Origin: Trileptium ribeirensis
Taxonomy: Eukaryota; Nematoda; Enoplea; Enoplida; Thoracostomopsidae
DNA length: 64,000 nt
Direction of reading: 5' to 3'
Assembly (NCBI GenBank): GCA_030248225.1
Contig: JASANE010005003.1
Span: forward strand, 33,139 to 97,138
The notes under the pieces were generated by a model. The model was given only the letters and a program-made list of their open reading frames with translations, ran no database searches and was not told where the DNA came from. Position numbers and translations under genes: made by a program. The first letter of the stretch is position 1, and every line of letters begins with the position of its first letter. Below are positions 1 to 10,951 of the stretch, one piece after another.

Positions 1-910
1 CTTATCGATCTACTAGATAAGCGTTCCGAACAACACCAACTAAACTCGATGATGCAGAATAACGGAACATCGTCGCTACGCGCTACTGCAATACCATCAG
101 TTACGCCGATAGGAAACCAATGTTTCCGATGTGGTTATTTAGGGCATTTCGCCAGATTGTGTCCGTATTTCGAATGGATGTGTATGATCCGCTGCAAAAT
201 GAATATACACGCCTAATTACATGTACAATGCACCACCACCAACCGCTAGCGAGTATGTTAGGCCACTACCGAAGTACAACAATCGCCCTTGGTATCGGGT
301 GGTTGAATCTGGAGGCGGAGGACGATCCTCGCGACGCGACGATTGGAACAATACGGCTAATCAGCGGGGATGCACTGGTTATGGGCAGCAAGGATATTAT
401 GGCCACGGGCATGCAACCTATACATATGGAAATGGCGGTCAGACCAAACATTATAATAGATCTCGCAGACGTAGCACAAACGGGTACAACCAGCGAAACA
501 ACGGTTATAACCCAACATTTGACCGACGCTATGCCGGACCACCCCACCCATTGTCAGTAGAAGCAAAACCGTTCGTCCGCGCACGCCTAGCAACGGTTAG
601 AATAATGCAAATCAAGTAAGAGCAGTAGCTCGAAATAGACCTGCGCAGGCACCAATAAATAACAACGATCGAGTTGACCGTCGTAATGCATGTGTAATGT
701 CAGTGACCAGAGCAGCAGATCCCGAGCTAGCACATAACTTAGATGCCATGCGACATATAATGTCTACGCTAGAAGAACGCGCAAGAGCTGGCTTAGGCAC
801 CCGTTCGGCACAAGTCAACATGATGGTCACTGAAGATGAGATAACGCACGAACAGGATAACCCAAATTTTGAAGTTGAATATGAATATCCAAACGAAATC
901 GAAACATAAC
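1..910 (+). pseudogene. gag: gag C-terminal part of a Ty3/gypsy-like element, truncated by the window edge
   Basis: Nucleocapsid end of a retroelement Gag, which binds the element RNA during particle assembly. The frame open from base 1 to about 219 carries a CCHC knuckle, C-x2-C-x4-H-x4-C, with the Cys codons at 121, 130 and 160 and the His codon at 145. A frameshift then leads to a Gly/Arg/Tyr-rich segment at 221-619, of the basic kind that often trails a Gag knuckle. A third segment at 697-909 is helix-prone and ends in an acidic tail. The start lies outside the window. At least two frameshifts make it non-functional as it stands. The knuckle is seen directly; assigning it to the same element as the downstream pol is inference from position and strand. 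Confidence 0.7.
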
Positions 911-1092
911 AAGGCTCACATCAAGTAAACTTATTGCAAACAAGTAGTGACACGCCATGAAAATGGTCACAAGCGATCGGGTCGCGGAGTGGCAACTAAG
1001 CATACCAAACATATGAGGAAGAAACACTTGAATACAGAGAATTTAGATACAGTAACGCCCAAAGTAAAACTGGATCCGCACGACGCTCGACT

Positions 1093-1990
1093 TTGTCGTT
1101 TCCAACCTCTGGCCCGCAGGGTGTGACCCGAGACTTGGTGAGTAATGGTTGGCGAACCAATATATGTGTATATCCCAATAGAAAGTCAGCGCCAGGAGAT
1201 GATGAGTACCGAGATGCCGAGCAGAGGAGTGAGAGGGGAGGAGGAGCTGAGAACCTAACGGAACCAAAGGAACCTAATGTACCTGATATTCCGAGTGAGA
1301 AACATGGGAGATGGCCGTTCGGACTTCGGGGGCCGATTAATAGGGCATCCGTGTCTGGCAATGACCCCAACGCTTTCACGTGTAACCTATCTCAGGCAGC
1401 TGCATATCGGATGAAACCTAATGTAACCAAGGAAGTGGAACCTAAGGAACCAATGGATGGAGAACCTAATGAACCTAATGCAATGGAACCTAGACAGACG
1501 CCGTTCGGACTTCGCGGGCCGATTAATAGGGGTCGCGTGTCTTGCAATGGCTCTAACGCAGGCACGGTTACACATGATGAACCCGCGAATTTTCCTGAAG
1601 CCTAGTTAATTGTTGAGCGCGATGGAGACGAAAGTCCTAGCCTTATTCAAAACTGTATGTGTGTAGTATGGTGTAATTGTGTGAATGATGTTGCTGAAGT
1701 TGTTGATTCAAGGGATGTTGTAGAGCGCGGAACCAGAAGAACTTGCACATGAAGCGATGAACTTAACGAAACCTAATAGTGAACCTAAGGAACTAGCGGA
1801 TACTGAGAACCTAATGGAACCTAATCTAGCGGAATTTAGTGGATGGAATGGAATACCGAAGAACCTAAAGGAAGGGAACCGAGAACTAAGGGAACTAAAT
1901 AAACCAAAGAACCTAGCGGATACATTCAATGAAACTAAACTGACTCCCACCAATTTAGATCGGCCGTGTGAGGTCCCTGTAACTTTTTAA
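1093..1990 (+). repeat. Glu-Pro/Asn-rich degenerate coding repeats
   Basis: The + frame at 1093-1605 and again 1757-1990 is built of short repeats of the type GAACCTAAGGAACC, coding for runs such as EPKEPN and EPNEPN. A longer unit recurs at about 1311-1346 and 1500-1533 (core CCGTTCGGACTTCG followed by GGGCCGATTAATAGG). The composition suits a disordered spacer within a Gag or Gag-Pol protein. The AACCTA-like text comes from codon repeats and is too irregular to be telomeric. No domain is recognisable. Confidence 0.5.
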
Positions 1991-2215
1991 TCGACCTGGA
2001 AAGACCGCTCGTAGACACTGGTCAGGTGCGAAGGAGACCTTCAAAACCCGGGTCATTCTGATTGTCCTAGCTCCGTTCAAAATTCGAAAGCGTATGTGTA
2101 CCCTAGTATCTTTCAACCGCCCGGGGAAAACCGCTCGTGCACACTGGCCAGGTGTGATGGACGCCTTCGGGAAGTGAGCTGTCCTGATTGCTCTAGCTCC
2201 GTTCAAAATTATAAT
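1990..2215. repeat. 126-bp tandem duplication, two copies
   Basis: The motifs CCGCTCGT (2005 and 2131) and CTAGCTCCGTTCAAAATT (2067 and 2193) each recur at a spacing of 126 bp, so this is a head-to-tail duplication. A weaker third relative lies near 1615-1665. Stops occur in all frames, so I see no coding role. It lies between the Glu-Pro region and the next open frame of the element. Confidence 0.7.
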
Positions 2216-2930
2216 TTATGAATAGACTTCGGTCCGAAAGTGTAGGTGCCACCAGAGATGATCTGGTCAGGAATCGTATTTTTCGTTGATCTATCTTCCT
2301 GCAGGTGAGCATGTGAGTGGCCGACTGCGATCAGGTCGGAGCAGTTATGTCTGAACCGTGTGTAGAACTGGGAGGGGAAGCTGTTCCACTCGAGGGTGAA
2401 AAGGGTTTACGGCTACAAGGAAACGATGCCGAGCCGAGTGCCGAAAATATTTTGCGCATAGAAAATCATAATGATCGAGCTAGTATACACATAAGCATGG
2501 AATCCAGAGGTAACGAAAATGAATAGCCTAGGGAAGAACAATACTGATAAGGAAGAACCACTAGTAACCAGTAAATGCTCGAAAGTTGTGATAATAACGC
2601 CCAGAGTGGACGAAATGATAGGAAGAGCAAACGCAATAGAAAACCTGCAACAGGATAACAAAACAGAAACCGTAACATGCCAAGTGTAAAGAAAGCACGT
2701 GAATTCGGAATCATAATTTGACCGGATCACCGACTGACTTGACCAGGTTAATCGAACAAGCATTACGTTCACCGGGGAGTATTCAAACTTTCGGCCGAGT
2801 TAGTATAGGTGCCGCGGTTGACAGCATACGAACCGATTTAACAACCCTAAGTACCAATTAGACCAAAGGCGCACACAAATAAATAAACAACACCTGCTAG
2901 ATACCATGCTAAGGAAACTGTTCGCACTAG

Positions 2931-3569
2931 ATAAACCAGCGAACCAGTGGACCCCTTAATCTTGAAGGATTACCAGACGAGGAACGTTTAGCGTTGAGGT
3001 CGGATTCAGAATTCGCGCCCGCAGTTAAATCAGAGTGCCACAGAAAAGTTCTTCACTACATTCTCGCACTACCTAGGCTACGTTTCGTAGAAGATCGAGT
3101 GCCAATAAGAACGCTATTTTACCGGAGGGTCATAGCTGTGTCGGAGCGGATATGCCATGCCTATCAGTTGCTCAGGATCCGAGTAGCTGAGACGGCCCGA
3201 ATCGGCGGACGGCGGGACGCTGCCATTTTGTCAAGGCTGTTAGGGTTCGTATCTCCATTCCTACACACTATGTCGGGGATACACGTCAGTAGTTGCATGT
3301 TGACACACCCAGAGGGACTCATGAAAATAGTTGCCCGAGTTATCAATTCAATGAGCATCGCGCAGGCAATCACTGAGGTGTACCGACCTCAAGTTCCCTT
3401 TCTCCAAACATGCATAGTTTGTGAAGAGCAACACAATCTAAACGTCATGCCCATGGAGAACTGTGCTTTCGCTACCTATCGCGGTGAGTGGGAAATTTAT
3501 CCGCCGACTACGGGACAATTAGGAGAGATGGAACAGCATCCACTCGACCAAGTATCACACAGGGATTGA
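2931..3569 (+). CDS. unrecognised 212-codon open frame of the element
   Basis: An open frame without an ATG at its beginning, bounded upstream by TAG at 2928 and ending at 3569. It has Arg-rich, helix-prone segments in the first two thirds, then a Cys-containing patch (TCIVCEEQHN, followed 10 residues later by another Cys) that could bind zinc. I do not recognise a family. Frames between 2317 and 2930 hold shorter broken pieces that may be its N-terminal part (helix-like TDLTRLIEQALRSPGS near 2722-2770). It lies between the gag and env-like parts, where a normal Ty3/gypsy element would have pol. Its length in a decayed region suggests it was once coding. A capsid-like or novel accessory protein are both possible. 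Confidence 0.4.
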   Translation: MNQRTSGPLNLEGLPDEERLALRSDSEFAPAVKSECHRKVLHYILALPRLRFVEDRVPIRTLFYRRVIAVSERICHAYQLLRIRVAETARIGGRRDAAILSRLLGFVSPFLHTMSGIHVSSCMLTHPEGLMKIVARVINSMSIAQAITEVYRPQVPFLQTCIVCEEQHNLNVMPMENCAFATYRGEWEIYPPTTGQLGEMEQHPLDQVSHRD

Positions 3570-3611
3570 ACTCAACCCATGAACTTATAGCGTATAGGAA
3601 AGCCAACTGAA

Positions 3612-3797
3612 ATGGTTAGAATTATAGTAAGAGCACCATACTTGTTGGTTTATCTTGTCACGGAATTCGACGAATCCGGACCCATCGTATACGCTATAAT
3701 GACTAACGCATTTTTCAGAGAAGTAGGTAGCAAACAAAAGCGCGAGGAACTACTGTACCTGCGACTATTGTGGTTACGCAAGCCCGCTCAAAAGTGA
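3612..3797 (+). CDS. short unrecognised open frame before env-like gene
   Basis: A 61-codon frame with an ATG start, a hydrophobic N-terminal stretch and a basic C-terminus. It ends 14 bp before the env-like frame. It could be a leader exon or a displaced piece of the flanking ORFs. No family is recognisable and the support is weak. Confidence 0.2.
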   Translation: MVRIIVRAPYLLVYLVTEFDESGPIVYAIMTNAFFREVGSKQKREELLYLRLLWLRKPAQK

Positions 3798-3810
3798 CCC
3801 AAACGAAGAC

Positions 3811-4830
3811 GTGGACCAAGTCCCAAACACGGACCATGACGCTGACATAACATTCATTGACGAAGAGGAACTTGAAAGTGAGTTGAGTGCAACACTCAGT
3901 GACGCCAGCGGGGACGAATTTGACATGCCTGCAGTTGAATCACTTGACTCTGATGATCTCACCTCAGAATTGGGTTTCTTCTCGGACGATGAAAATGATA
4001 GCTATGAACGATGCGACACTGGTGACAAGAGTGACCACGCATCACCGACCGGGTCGGTACTGTCTCCTTCGAACAGACCAAGCCAATGTGTAAAAGCTGC
4101 AGTCGGATTGCTGACTCAAGGAACCAAAATAATGGGATTACTAATAACTTTGTTGATCCTCCATAAGTTAGGGCAGGCTCATGCTATTGCTACGCCTTTT
4201 TCAGACCAAATGGCACGCTTAGGAGCTATGGTGAATCAACAGCTGAGTACTCTGGTTGAACCACAGGGTTTAGTGCTAACTTGTTTGCAATCCCCCTTTT
4301 TACTAATAATTTAACGGCTATCTTTAGATGGACTGCAACCCAGTCGACAGCCACCGGTACGACATGATATGTATACACTCCAAGGGCTAAACCTTGCCTG
4401 GGGAACTGCTGTTCCAACCCAAAGTTTACTACCATGCCGGATTTACAACAGAAAGTTCAAGAATTAGAATGAGAATTATGAACACCTATCAAGGCGTACT
4501 AGACATTAGTTACTATATGGCACCATGCGCGAATATTACGAGGCGAATGCTCATCTTTGTGAGGAAGCAAAGATTCCAAAGAAACGATTTCTCGCCACAT
4601 TAGACGGTGCCACAGGCGAAGTAACAGGATTTATATGCGTAGGCGTAGATTTTACTAATACCGTGCATCTAAAAGATTTAAATAAGCAAATACTCGCGTT
4701 ATCTAATGGCTCTTTTACGTTAATTTGTGTGCACCGTGACCTAGCTTTTTCTCAACAGTCTAGGTTTGCTACTTGGGACAATACAACAGTCACGGCTGAC
4801 TATCTGTTTTGTCCGCATTTACTTAGCTAG
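3811..4830 (+). pseudogene. env: env-like membrane glycoprotein, N-terminal half (broken)
   Basis: Likely the 5' part of a retroelement envelope-type gene. The frame at 3811-4314 begins with a very acidic segment of about 90 residues (EEELESEL, DSDD, SDDEND). A hydrophobic signal or anchor core follows (MGLLITLLIL), then a signal-peptidase-like AHA, and then what would be extracellular sequence. After frameshifts near 4315-4520 the frame at 4525-4830 continues with a Cys-containing, NTT/NGS-glycosylatable segment. The second half lies beyond a minisatellite, at 5775-7020. Hydrophobicity and sequons are seen directly; env identity is inference, because no diagnostic fusion-peptide or furin motif is clear. 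A different membrane protein is possible. Confidence 0.45.
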
Positions 4831-4916
4831 ATACGTGTACTAAGTCGCGCGTCATGGAGGACTAGACGGGACAAATAGACGAGTGTCGCCACACTGTTAC
4901 CGCAATTTATATCTCC

Positions 4917-5548
4917 CGCATTGGAATACTGCCAAAATTGAATTTCTCGCGCTGGACAACTGCCAAAATTTGAATTTACCGCGCTGGAAAAGTGGCAAAA
5001 TTTGAATTTCCCGCGCTGGACAACTCTTAAAGTTTGAATTTCCCGCGCAGGACCACGGCCAAGATTTGAATTTCCCGCGCTGGACAACCACCAAAATATA
5101 AATTTACAACGTTGGACAGCTCACAAAATTTGAATTTCCCGCGCTGGACAACTGCTAAAATTTGAATTTCCCGCGCTGGACAACTGCCAAAACTTGGATT
5201 TCCCGCACTGGAAAACTGCTAAAATTTGAATTTCCCGCGCTGGACAACTGCCAAAATTTAAATTTACAGCGTTGGACAGCTGCCAAAATTTGAATTCCCG
5301 AGCTGAACAACTGCCAAAATTTGAATTTACCGCGCTGGACAGCTGCCAAAATTTAAATTGACAGCGTTAGACAGCTGCCAAAATTTATATTTACAGCGTT
5401 GGACAGCTGCCAAAATTTGAATTTCCCGCGCTGGACAACAGCCAGAATTTAAATTTGCAGCGCTGGACAGCTGCCAAAATTTAAATTTGTAGCGTTGGAC
5501 AGCTGCCAAAATTTAAATTTACAGGATTGGACAGCTGTCAAATTTTGC
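4917..5548. repeat. 32-bp minisatellite, about 20 copies
   Basis: Head-to-tail units of 32 bp (GCGCTGGACAACTGCC followed by AAAATTTGAATTTCCC). The spacing is fixed by GCTGGA at 4951 and 4983. The left copies carry TTTCCCGCG; those toward the right more often carry TTTACAGCG. The array breaks the env-like gene. Because 32 is not a multiple of 3, the open frames read through it on the minus strand are artefacts. Confidence 0.92.
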
Positions 5549-5774
5549 TCCATAACATCGTTTATACTTGAGATATCTACGACCGTTATGCTATACTGTG
5601 TCTTTGTGCTATTAAAGACATATTACATGTCTGTCTGATCAAAAAATCTACACAGTCACGGCAGACTGTCACATATGTCCGTCGTTGTAGCTACGGTGTT
5701 ACGCGAACATACTGACAGCGACCGCCCACTATTAGGACACAGCTAAGCACGGCGCACACAAATTAACGTAAACG
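5549..5774. other. spacer between the minisatellite and the env-like second half
   Basis: Non-coding in all frames. A stretch at about 5652-5685 resembles the coding sequence at 4788-4820 just left of the array (both contain ACAGTCACGGC and a downstream TGTCCG). This may be a decayed flanking duplication around an inserted block. Nothing else is seen. Confidence 0.35.
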
Positions 5775-7020
5775 AGCCATAAGGAAATGAGAAACACCTA
5801 CAATGTCACCTACGGTATTTCGCGAGCAATTATGAAACTAACTCACGATAACGAGGAGCTATACTCATTTCTACATCATGAAATGCAAGAGGTTGTTAGT
5901 ATGATTGACTAAGTAAGGTGCCAAGAGCAGCGATATGTTACCGAGGTCTACCGCGAGCTGGTGAATCATATGTTTCGCACCAGTCTCCGATCATCGGTTG
6001 ACGCTGTCATGGAAGCCATGATGACCACCCAACTATCACCGAAAACAGCGGAGGCGGCTACGCTAAAGAACTTATTCCAAAAGAGTTCGCAGATAGCGCA
6101 GAGCTTTCTGATACGCGAACCAGCACTGGCTTACCAGTTCGGGCAAATTTATCCAGTACATATCGATCTAGGATCATTTAAATTTGCATTTATACTGCGC
6201 GTTCCATTAGTTACGTCGGATGACGTCCGACTATACTTTCGAATATACAACGTTGGCTAGATCGTTCCAGAGCACAGCGGCCACATGAAACTACCATTGC
6301 CTGATTACGCTATTCGAATTGAACGAGCACGGTATGAGGTCTTAAAATTGCACGCATGTAACACACGACCAGGCATTGCGTTCTGCGAGATACAAGCACT
6401 GGCAACGGACCACACATCGCGTTGTTTGGACTGGATCATCATGGGCGAGGACGCTCCGGATGAGGCTCGTCAACTCTGTAAGAACAGTGCATTGGTCGGA
6501 CCGATAGCCAACCATACCGACGTCTACACTACAGCACAAGGGGTTCTAATCCGAACCGCTGAACGCAAAGCTGTCGTCTCCAAGAAGAAGCATCTTAGTC
6601 ACGTGACCCGAGGAGAAACATTCAATGTCGCTGATAATGGGTTTTGTGGCTGTCGCATGATAACTACACCCGGCTCGTGGTCGGGCCACTTATGCTGGCT
6701 ACACATTAGTTGCGCAGGAAGTCACTGTTCACATTGGACCTAACATCACCATTCACGACTTCTCAGAAATACCCCTCAAACCGATCGCCTGGAGCTCGTT
6801 GGAACACGCCAAGGCGACGAACCTGCAAATCCAGCAAATGGCTGATGAACAGTTGAAGAAGGTAATCCACTTTCCATACATCACTACAACTAGAGTAGCT
6901 CCATACCTCTGGATGCTCATCGTGCTTGTAGTCATCGGCGTATGGGCAATAATCTATTTTAGGAAGAATGCCGGCTTTTGTCCTAAATGCATAAAAGTAC
7001 GTTTGCAGCGCTGGTGGTAA
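5775..7020 (+). pseudogene. env: env-like membrane glycoprotein, C-terminal half with transmembrane anchor
   Basis: One frame runs from about 5775 to about 6650, broken only by TAA at 5910 and TAG at 6258. A frameshift before 6720 then leads to the last segment, ending at TAA 7018-7020. Early parts are helix-prone with heptad-like spacing (residues coded at 5961-6150). The middle is Cys-rich (6345-6660). The end has a sequon (NIT), a helical stem, a roughly 22-residue transmembrane helix (core LWMLIVLVVIGVWAIIYF) and a short basic tail with CPKC. This layout is that of a class I-type retroviral or errantivirus envelope C-terminus. Family assignment is by architecture only. It lies immediately upstream of pol, whereas Ty3/gypsy env genes normally follow pol. 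Confidence 0.55.
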
Positions 7021-7770
7021 CAAAGACCATGTGGCCGGACGGAGCCAAAGCGACTCGAATTGAGTATCAAGACTGGAAATGCACCCCAAACGCTCCTCCA
7101 CCAATGGTTTCAGTCTCAGCCGCTTCCACGTAAGACTTGGAATTACGAACAATAAGTCCTCGTCGGTCCGCCAGAATAAATGCTACCAATGAGGACGAAA
7201 ACGTTGTTTTGATGGAGCCCACTGAACTATTTGCTGTGTCTGAGCGAGCCCAACGTAGAAGACATCGCAATGTAGCTTATCACCAGCACGTCAACGCGAT
7301 ACATCATATGGACACACCCTTGCGAATCAACGCTTGAGGTTATGATAGCCGGGGTCGTACGGGCATGGTGTTAGGAAGTTGCGCCATGCAGCTGCGTCAC
7401 CGTTATTACATATATACCGCACACCGGTACTTACATTGATCGATACCAGTGCAGACGTTTCCATTGTGTCGCAATACTTGGTCAGTAAATTAGGTTCCCA
7501 ACGTGCTCTGACGACTCCACTAGAATAGTATCTGCCACTAAGCAGGAATTAACGCTAGACGGCAGCATAAGCGTGCCTTTGTCGATCGTGTCCATAAAAG
7601 TACAAACCGAATTCTTTGTCATTAAAACAGCACCATATGACTGCATCATAGTAATAAATTTCATCTCCCAATTGCCAAAATGCATTATAAATTTTAAGGA
7701 ACGTTACGTAGAAGTCGCAGTTGATGAAGAAGATGCTAAGACACCCTTCACAGGTTTGGAACGTTAGGGC
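7021..7770 (+). pseudogene. pol: pol: retropepsin-like aspartic protease region
   Basis: The protease would cut the element polyproteins. The frame around 7336-7510 reads into LTLIDTSADVSIVSQYLV. The DTS catalytic triplet is coded at 7442-7450 with the usual hydrophobic strand before it and the ADVSIVS turn after it. After a frameshift, 7573-7767 supplies the C-terminal part (YDCIIVINFISQLPKCIINF), matching the late strand and flap side of Ty3/gypsy proteases. A basic, Arg-rich lead-in is coded at 7137-7335. Frameshifts lie near 7336 and 7520. DTS in place of DTG is common in such enzymes. Confidence 0.75.
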
Positions 7771-8028
7771 CCACCGCTAATCGCAGTAATGTGTAGGAAG
7801 CTTATTACAATAGTACGAAACACAGAAACATTTATTAACGCAATCCCTGAAATAGCTGAAACAGGTGTAGGACCAGCACTATTTGTGCCTGCACCGTAAA
7901 TGATCGATATTGCAATGGCACACGCATTAGTGTTAAGGAGCCAATGAACCATACCAATCGCAGTAATTAATTTCGGAAACACACCGGTCACTATCTATGC
8001 CGGACAGACAATTGGCCATATCGAAACA

Positions 8029-9102
8029 ATGATTAACCCTACCGTACAGTTCCTGAAAATCACAAATAGAAATTTGATTCGGTATGAAGAGCACCGCCGT
8101 ACCAAGCAATTAAATAACATAACAGCACATCCTGAAAGGATCATCCAACATATAGAGGCAGGAAAAAGGTCAACTGACCATGAGAGAGCTCAAACGGTCC
8201 TAGGTAGGATCGATTTTGACAGGGCCTTATTGTCTCCGTGTGAGCTAAAACAATTGAAAACCGCTGAAAATGTAGACGTCTTCAGCACGAATGATTTTGA
8301 CATAGGGCGTTATAATGAAAAAAGGTACAGCATAGAGACCGGAGACGCTAAGCCAATCAAGCAAGCACCGTATCGACTAGAATAATCCTTGCGTGAACCG
8401 CTTAGAGAGAAACTAAACAGTATGTTAGATGAGGCCATCAAGCTCACCTTGGGGATCACCAATAGCGTATGTAACTAAGAGTCGTCACTCTTCACTCCGG
8501 CTCTGTGTGGACTTTCGGAAGGTGAATACAGTAGCAGAAGAAAATGCATATCCATTGCCTAGAAAAGATGATATTTTAGGATGCCTCCGAAACACCAAAC
8601 TAATGTCGAGTTTAGACCTAAATAAAGGCATCTGGCAGTTAGAACTATTACCAGAGACAAAGGATAAAACATCTTTCGTAACGGTACACGGGCAATATGA
8701 ATATGACGTCCTGCCGTTTGGATTAAATTCACACCCAGGAGCATTCCAACGTTGCATGTCTATGATTCTGAAAGGGCTCGAATGGGAGAAATGCGTAATC
8801 TACATAGACGACATACTAATATTTTCACCAACGTTCGAAGCACACCTAGCGGGCCTAATCCGAGTTTTCGACCGTTTTCGCAATGCAAATTTAAAACTGA
8901 AACTATCAAAATGTCACTTTGGACGAGGCAGTCTAAATATCTAGGACACATAATTAGTACTGAAGGTGTCAAACCAGTCCCAGAAAAGGCAAAAGCAATC
9001 GAGCAATTCAAACGTCCGGAAACATTGAAGCAGCTTCAAAGTTTCCTGGGATTCGTAGGTTACTACCATAAGTTTATACCAAATTATTCGGACATATGCT
9101 AG
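8029..9102 (+). pseudogene. pol: pol: Ty3/gypsy reverse transcriptase
   Basis: RNA-directed DNA polymerase domain. All main blocks are visible in order: the N-terminal substrate loop (PIKQAPYRLE, before TAA 8383), SSSPWGSPIAYV, LCVDFRKVN, SSLDLNKGIWQLEL, LPFGLNSHPGAFQR and the catalytic box YIDDILIFS near 8800. After a frameshift near 8915 come KYLGHIISTEGVKPVPEK and SFLGFVGYYHKFIPNY. Lesions are few: one TAA (8383), frameshifts near 8420 and 8915, and a TAG at 9100. The aspartates of YIDD are intact. Block spacing and the LPFGL motif place it in the Ty3/gypsy (Metaviridae) group. Confidence 0.93.
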
Positions 9103-9783
9103 CCGCTGAACGAATTAAAGAGCAAAGATACGGAATTCAAATGGACCCCCAGATGTGAGGAAGCATTTAAGAAGTTGAAACAATCATTGCTGGATGAAAC
9201 GGTATTAGTTCACCCCGATTTTACACAGCCGTTCATCCTACAGACGGACGCTTCAGGATACGCAATGGGCGCAGTACTGTCACGGAAAACCAAACAAGGT
9301 CTCAAGCCCATTGCGTACGCAAGCAAAGCCCTACTAGATTATCAACGCAAATACCCCGCAATAGAAGCTGAAGCTCTCGCGATTAGGAGGGCTGCACTAC
9401 ACTTCAGGCATTACTTAGTGGGACACAAATTTCACGTAGAAACTGATCATAAACCGCTAAAAGACCTGTTTAACAAACCACCTAGAAACTCGCGTCTGTC
9501 TTAGTGGCGTAGCGAGTTACTGCTTGAATTCGGGGGATTTGAAATACAGTACAGACCGGGTAAGGAAAACGGCAATGCTGACGCTTTGTCGCGGGACCCT
9601 AGGTATGACCCGCACATAAATGAGAAACCGGGAGATACTTATGAAATTTTAATGATGGATAGAGGACGACCTACAGGACCCCGCCCGCCAGCATGCGTCG
9701 CTTGGGATCAATGCCACCTACCATTGCTAACCCTACCAAACCCAGAAGCAATACCATTGCAACTAGTGCCGACACTCAAGTAA
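9103..9783 (+). pseudogene. pol: pol: RNase H domain and linker
   Basis: It continues the same frame as the end of RT. The connection segment (EFKWTPRCEEAFKKLK) is followed by RNase H with FILQTDASGYAMGAVLSR (first catalytic Asp), YPAIEAEALAIRRA (Glu) and HVETDHKPLKDLF (Asp). The typical end GKENGNADALSR lies near 9560-9595. One in-frame TAG lies at 9502. Past 9600 the frame becomes a Pro-rich linker to its stop at 9783. The catalytic carboxylates appear intact. Confidence 0.9.
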
Positions 9784-9988
9784 CTACAGTACCCCCAGCA
9801 ACGCTTAAGCTAATCCCAATTAGGATGGACCCGGGAGAAACACCAGTAATGGCCGTACATACAGCAACCGCCTCGTGTTCTGGAGGCAGACCTCAGGCTC
9901 GAGGGTCTAAAAACCATTCCGGCCAGAATCGGAAACCATGGGTTTAAGAGCAATCACACCACCGACAGAGCATTAATTTGATAGGCTC
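9784..9988 (+). other. spacer between RNase H linker and integrase remnant
   Basis: A short stretch with broken Pro/Thr-rich reading frames (one at 9693-9947). It probably belongs to the pol linker. No domain is recognised. Confidence 0.3.
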
Positions 9989-10951
9989 ATGAAGCTAATG
10001 ATGCACTACGAAACAGAGATATTACCAACGGTTCGGATCGCGGCCGCACAAGATACTCATGAAAACATACATTTGCCGTTGTTTTCAGATCTCCCAGAGT
10101 TTAATCTAGTACGGCTTTTACCATACATCCAGCGAAACGATCCAGAAGTAGGTCCAATTTGGTGGTATCTATATAGCAAAATACGGCCCAAGGCCGAGTT
10201 ATGCGCACTGAGAATTGAGATGGGAGCACATTATTTCGAGCTAGCCCCGAACACCAAGCTATTGTACATGCATATTGTGCAACCACGATATGAAACAGGA
10301 GAATTAGTCTGGGTTTATAGGTACGACATCACACCAGGAACATATAGGAAACTCACACCGCGTTGGTGCGGACCACCCGAGATATTAGGAATAACCCCAC
10401 CGTGCATGCGCGTAAGAATGCATTCTAATACGGAAGCAATGGTGTATGTTGTACACATTAATAGGACTAAACCACGATTTAGGGCATTAGACCCAGTAAC
10501 TAACGTAGGGGACTGGCTAGGTCAAGTACACACTTCCGTACTAGAGCTGAGTTTGAATGAACCAACCCAACGAATTATCGCTGATAGAGACTTTGTTACC
10601 GAAATAGAACCAGCAGACGAAGTAGCGGTACGCACAGTAAGAACGGCAATCAGTGATAGTTTTGACACCGAAAGCGTAGAGATGGGCGACCCTAATGACC
10701 CTAACTTATATCGCCGGACGTACGCGGAAATTGAAGCCGAACAAGCGGCCATATACCATGTAGAATATCGGATCGACGAATACGAACCCCAGAATCCACG
10801 CACAGTCAGGAATCGGATTGCACTGACTGATCCAGATAGAGAAATAGAGCCATCTTGGCCGCCAATAACGCAGGAGCAACTTACAAGTCAAGAGGCCTTC
10901 TCATATATACCAGAACATGGTACCCGAGATACGCAGGTAGAATACGGATAA
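9989..10951 (+). pseudogene. pol: integrase remnant lacking zinc finger and DDE core, 320-codon intact frame
   Basis: An uninterrupted frame from ATG 9989. Residues about 40-95 match the segment that precedes the integrase zinc finger in Ty3/gypsy elements (QRNDPEVGPIWWYLYS, then HYFELAPNTKLLYMH). Directly after residue 100 (about nt 10289) it reads YETGELVWVYRYDITPG and KLTPRWCGPPEILG, which is the GPY/F chromodomain-like C-terminal module of integrase, ending VVHINRTKPRF. The HHCC finger and the roughly 150-residue DDE catalytic core that normally lie between are absent, yet the frame is kept across the join. Residues 170-320 are acidic and poorly structured. It cannot have integrase activity. 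The join may be an old internal deletion in a non-autonomous copy, or a fusion with a retained role. Confidence 0.8.

Noticed and set aside
1250..1930. AACCTA/GGAACC runs as possible telomeric repeat
   Set aside because: Unit length and sequence vary and follow Glu-Pro-Asn codons. Neither a clean TTAGG nor TTAGGG array is present.
4827..5509. Minus-strand frames with repeated VQRGKFKFW text
   Set aside because: Produced by the 32-bp minisatellite; they are not genes.
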